Below, piece after piece: positions 5,833 through 7,218 of a stretch of 7,218 nucleotides of DNA. Origin of the DNA: Verrucomicrobiota bacterium (lineage in GTDB: Bacteria > Verrucomicrobiota > Kiritimatiellia > UBA8416 > JAIOPI01); NCBI GenBank assembly GCA_027620105.1, contig JAQCIA010000097.1, positions 1-7,218 on the forward strand, given 5' to 3'. The stretch's first letter is position 1, and the number at the start of each line of letters is the position of its first letter. The translations under genes and the position numbers were made by a program. Under the pieces are notes generated by a model, which saw nothing but the letters and a program-made list of their open reading frames with translations, did not search any database and was not told where the DNA came from.

Positions 5833-5853
5833 GTGCGCGTCGCACTTTATAAA
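5833..5853 (-). promoter_or_regulatory. Short hairpin and AT-rich palindrome in the sdhA-sdhB gap
   Basis: The 57-base gap between sdhA and sdhB holds TTTATAAA (5846-5853), an 8-base palindrome, beside GTGCG/CGCAC (5833-5837 and 5841-5845), a five-pair stem with a three-base loop. On the minus strand these precede the sdhB GGGA site. TATAAA resembles a -10 box but I find no good -35 at the right distance. An internal promoter or an mRNA-processing or stability element are both possible. Confidence 0.25.
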
Positions 5854-5873
5854 TTTTACCAAGGTGGCCGGGT

Positions 5874-7218
5874 TCATTTGTAACTCCGTTGTGCCGGGTG
5901 GACACGCTCAAAAGCGAGGGGTTCTTTGTGCAACTGGGGCGGCTTGTCCGCGGCGGTGTATTGCCAGGTGCCGACAAAAGAATAATTCGTGTCGTCGCGG
6001 CGGGCCTCGCCTTCCGGGGTGGTGAATTCTTCGCGGAAATGTCCGCCGCAGGATTCCTGGCGTTGTGTGGCATCGCGGGCCATCAGATCGCCAAGCTCGA
6101 GGAAGTCGGCAACGCGACCGGCGGATTCGAGGTCCTTGTTGAAGTCATCGCTGGCGCCACTGACTTTCACGTTCTGCCAGAAGTCCTGCCGCAGGGCGTC
6201 GATTTCCAGGATGGCTTCGGTCAGTCCGGCGGCGTTGCGGGCCATGCCAACTTTATTCCACATCACGCGGCCCAGGTCGTACCAGAAGTCGCGCACCGTG
6301 CGCTTGCCGCGGATGGCCAGCATTCTTTCGCTTGTGGTTTGCACGTTGCGTTCGATACCCGCGAAGGCGGCGTGCTGTTCGTCCAGCGCCGGGAGGGGGG
6401 AACTCGCGAGGTAGTTGCCGAGGGTGTAAGGCAAGACAAAGTAGCCATCCGCGAGGCCCTGCATGAGGGCACTGGCGCCGAGGCGATTGGCGCCGTGATC
6501 GGAGAAATTTGCTTCACCGGCCACGAAGAGGCCGGGAATGGTGCTCATCAAGTTGTAGTCCACCCAGAGGCCGCCCATGGTGTAGTGCGGGGCGGGGTAG
6601 ATACGCATGGGGGAATGGAACGGATCCTCGTTCGTGATCTCGTGATACATGTCGAAAAGGTTTTCGTAACGCTCGCGAATGCCCGCCTTGCCGAGCCGGC
6701 TGACGGCATCGGCGAAGTCGAGGAAGACGGCTTTGCCGCCGGGACCAACGCCGCGACCGGCATCGCAAACTTCCTTGGCCCGGCGGGAGGCGATATCGCG
6801 CGGGACGAGGTTGCCAAAACTCGGGTAAAGGCGTTCGAGGTAATAGTCGCGCTCCGCTTCGGGAATTTCGGCGGCAGGGCGGGAGTCACCCTTCTGTTTG
6901 GGCACCCAGACGCGTCCGTCGTTGCGCAGGCTTTCGCTCATCAGGGTGAGTTTGCTCTGGCCTGCACCGGACTGGGGGATGCAGGTGGGGTGGATCTGGG
7001 TGTAGCAGGGATTGGCAAAGTAGGCGCCGCGTTTGAAGCAGCGCCAGATGGCGGTGGCGTTGGAGTTGACGGCGTTGGTTGAGAGATAATACACGGTGGA
7101 GTAGCCCCCGGTGGCCAGCACGACGGCGTGGCCGGCATGGCGTTCCAGGGCGCCGGTCACCAGGTTGCGCGTGACAATGCCGCGGGCCCGGCCGTCCACG
7201 CAGACGAGATCCAGCATT
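5874..7218 (-). CDS. sdhA: Succinate dehydrogenase/fumarate reductase flavoprotein subunit, 5' end missing
   Basis: The last 447 residues are present. The frame is open to the window edge, so the Met there is internal, and roughly 190 N-terminal residues with the dinucleotide-binding fold and the His that anchors FAD are outside. Counting from the first codon in the window, the active-site residues expected of the family are visible: QIHPT (H76), VPRDIA (R140), PAPHYTMGG (H211) and HGANRLGASA (R245, FAD/substrate contact), with GLFVAGEANFSDHG for FAD binding. The C-terminal helical domain has QESCGGHFREEF (388-399), matching the usual ESRGAH..DF motif. It oxidises succinate to fumarate, or the reverse, with covalently bound FAD. 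The TGA at 5876-5874 is 57 bases before sdhB. The long form, with YTQIHPTCIP and the PSFGNLVPRDIA block, matches the Bacillus/Bacteroidetes-like type. Confidence 0.93.
   Translation of the reverse strand, partial: MLDLVCVDGRARGIVTRNLVTGALERHAGHAVVLATGGYSTVYYLSTNAVNSNATAIWRCFKRGAYFANPCYTQIHPTCIPQSGAGQSKLTLMSESLRNDGRVWVPKQKGDSRPAAEIPEAERDYYLERLYPSFGNLVPRDIASRRAKEVCDAGRGVGPGGKAVFLDFADAVSRLGKAGIRERYENLFDMYHEITNEDPFHSPMRIYPAPHYTMGGLWVDYNLMSTIPGLFVAGEANFSDHGANRLGASALMQGLADGYFVLPYTLGNYLASSPLPALDEQHAAFAGIERNVQTTSERMLAIRGKRTVRDFWYDLGRVMWNKVGMARNAAGLTEAILEIDALRQDFWQNVKVSGASDDFNKDLESAGRVADFLELGDLMARDATQRQESCGGHFREEFTTPEGEARRDDTNYSFVGTWQYTAADKPPQLHKEPLAFERVHPAQRSYK

Noticed and set aside
5889..7082. 397-codon plus-strand open frame opposite sdhA
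   Set aside because: Mirrors sdhA codon structure, is Gly/Val/Ala rich and has no family resemblance. sdhA on the other strand shows all catalytic motifs.
1..7218. CRISPR arrays, tRNA/rRNA genes, transposases, att sites, toxin-antitoxin or defence systems
   Set aside because: Looked for and not seen: no regularly spaced repeats, no cloverleaf or rRNA motifs, no transposase or integrase signatures.

Overview
The window is ordinary-looking bacterial chromosome with GC-rich coding DNA. It carries no rRNA, tRNA, CRISPR or insertion-sequence signature. The Sdh/Frd subunits are of the long-flavoprotein, Bacillus/Bacteroidetes/PVC/Acidobacteria type. Together with the TIM-barrel sugar-phosphate isomerase and the PAF-acetylhydrolase-like SGNH enzyme, they suggest a Verrucomicrobiota-like or Acidobacteria-like heterotroph. 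That assignment is by resemblance only and is weak.

Layout from the right end, on the minus strand: the 3' two thirds of sdhA (5874-7218, cut by the window edge), sdhB (5007-5816), a CPA1-type cation:proton antiporter with a cytosolic TrkA-N domain (3123-4955), and a small PTS EIIA-type protein (2673-3107). Gaps are 57, 51 and 15 nt, so the four genes look like one transcription unit whose promoter lies outside the window. The antiporter and the EIIA gene are in the same reading frame and are separated by one TAA plus five open codons. This looks like a split antiporter-TrkA-N-EIIA fusion, or a coupled pair.

The SGNH hydrolase gene (2062-2712, plus strand) converges on the EIIA gene and overlaps its 3' end by 40 bp. 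Upstream of it, 1662-2072 holds an open frame without a credible start. Its middle resembles the core of a carbon-nitrogen hydrolase (nitrilase family), but the catalytic Lys and Cys regions are missing, so it is probably a gene remnant. Before that is a small DUF3592-type membrane protein (1176-1661). Before that is a 46-residue candidate exported peptide (986-1126) that starts with GTG behind a perfect AAGGAGG.

On the left, a sugar-phosphate isomerase/epimerase family gene (60-815, minus strand) is transcribed away from the small-protein region. It has a clear Shine-Dalgarno and a good sigma70-like promoter at 878-905. A hairpin sits directly at its stop codon.

Functionally, the right half couples respiration (succinate/fumarate oxidoreductase) with proton/cation exchange that appears to be under nucleotide (TrkA-N) and possibly phosphotransfer (EIIA) control. 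The left half is a set of short, loosely related genes. No complete new defence or mobile system is visible. The most interesting points are the antiporter/EIIA in-frame split, the hidden small exported peptide and the nitrilase-like remnant.
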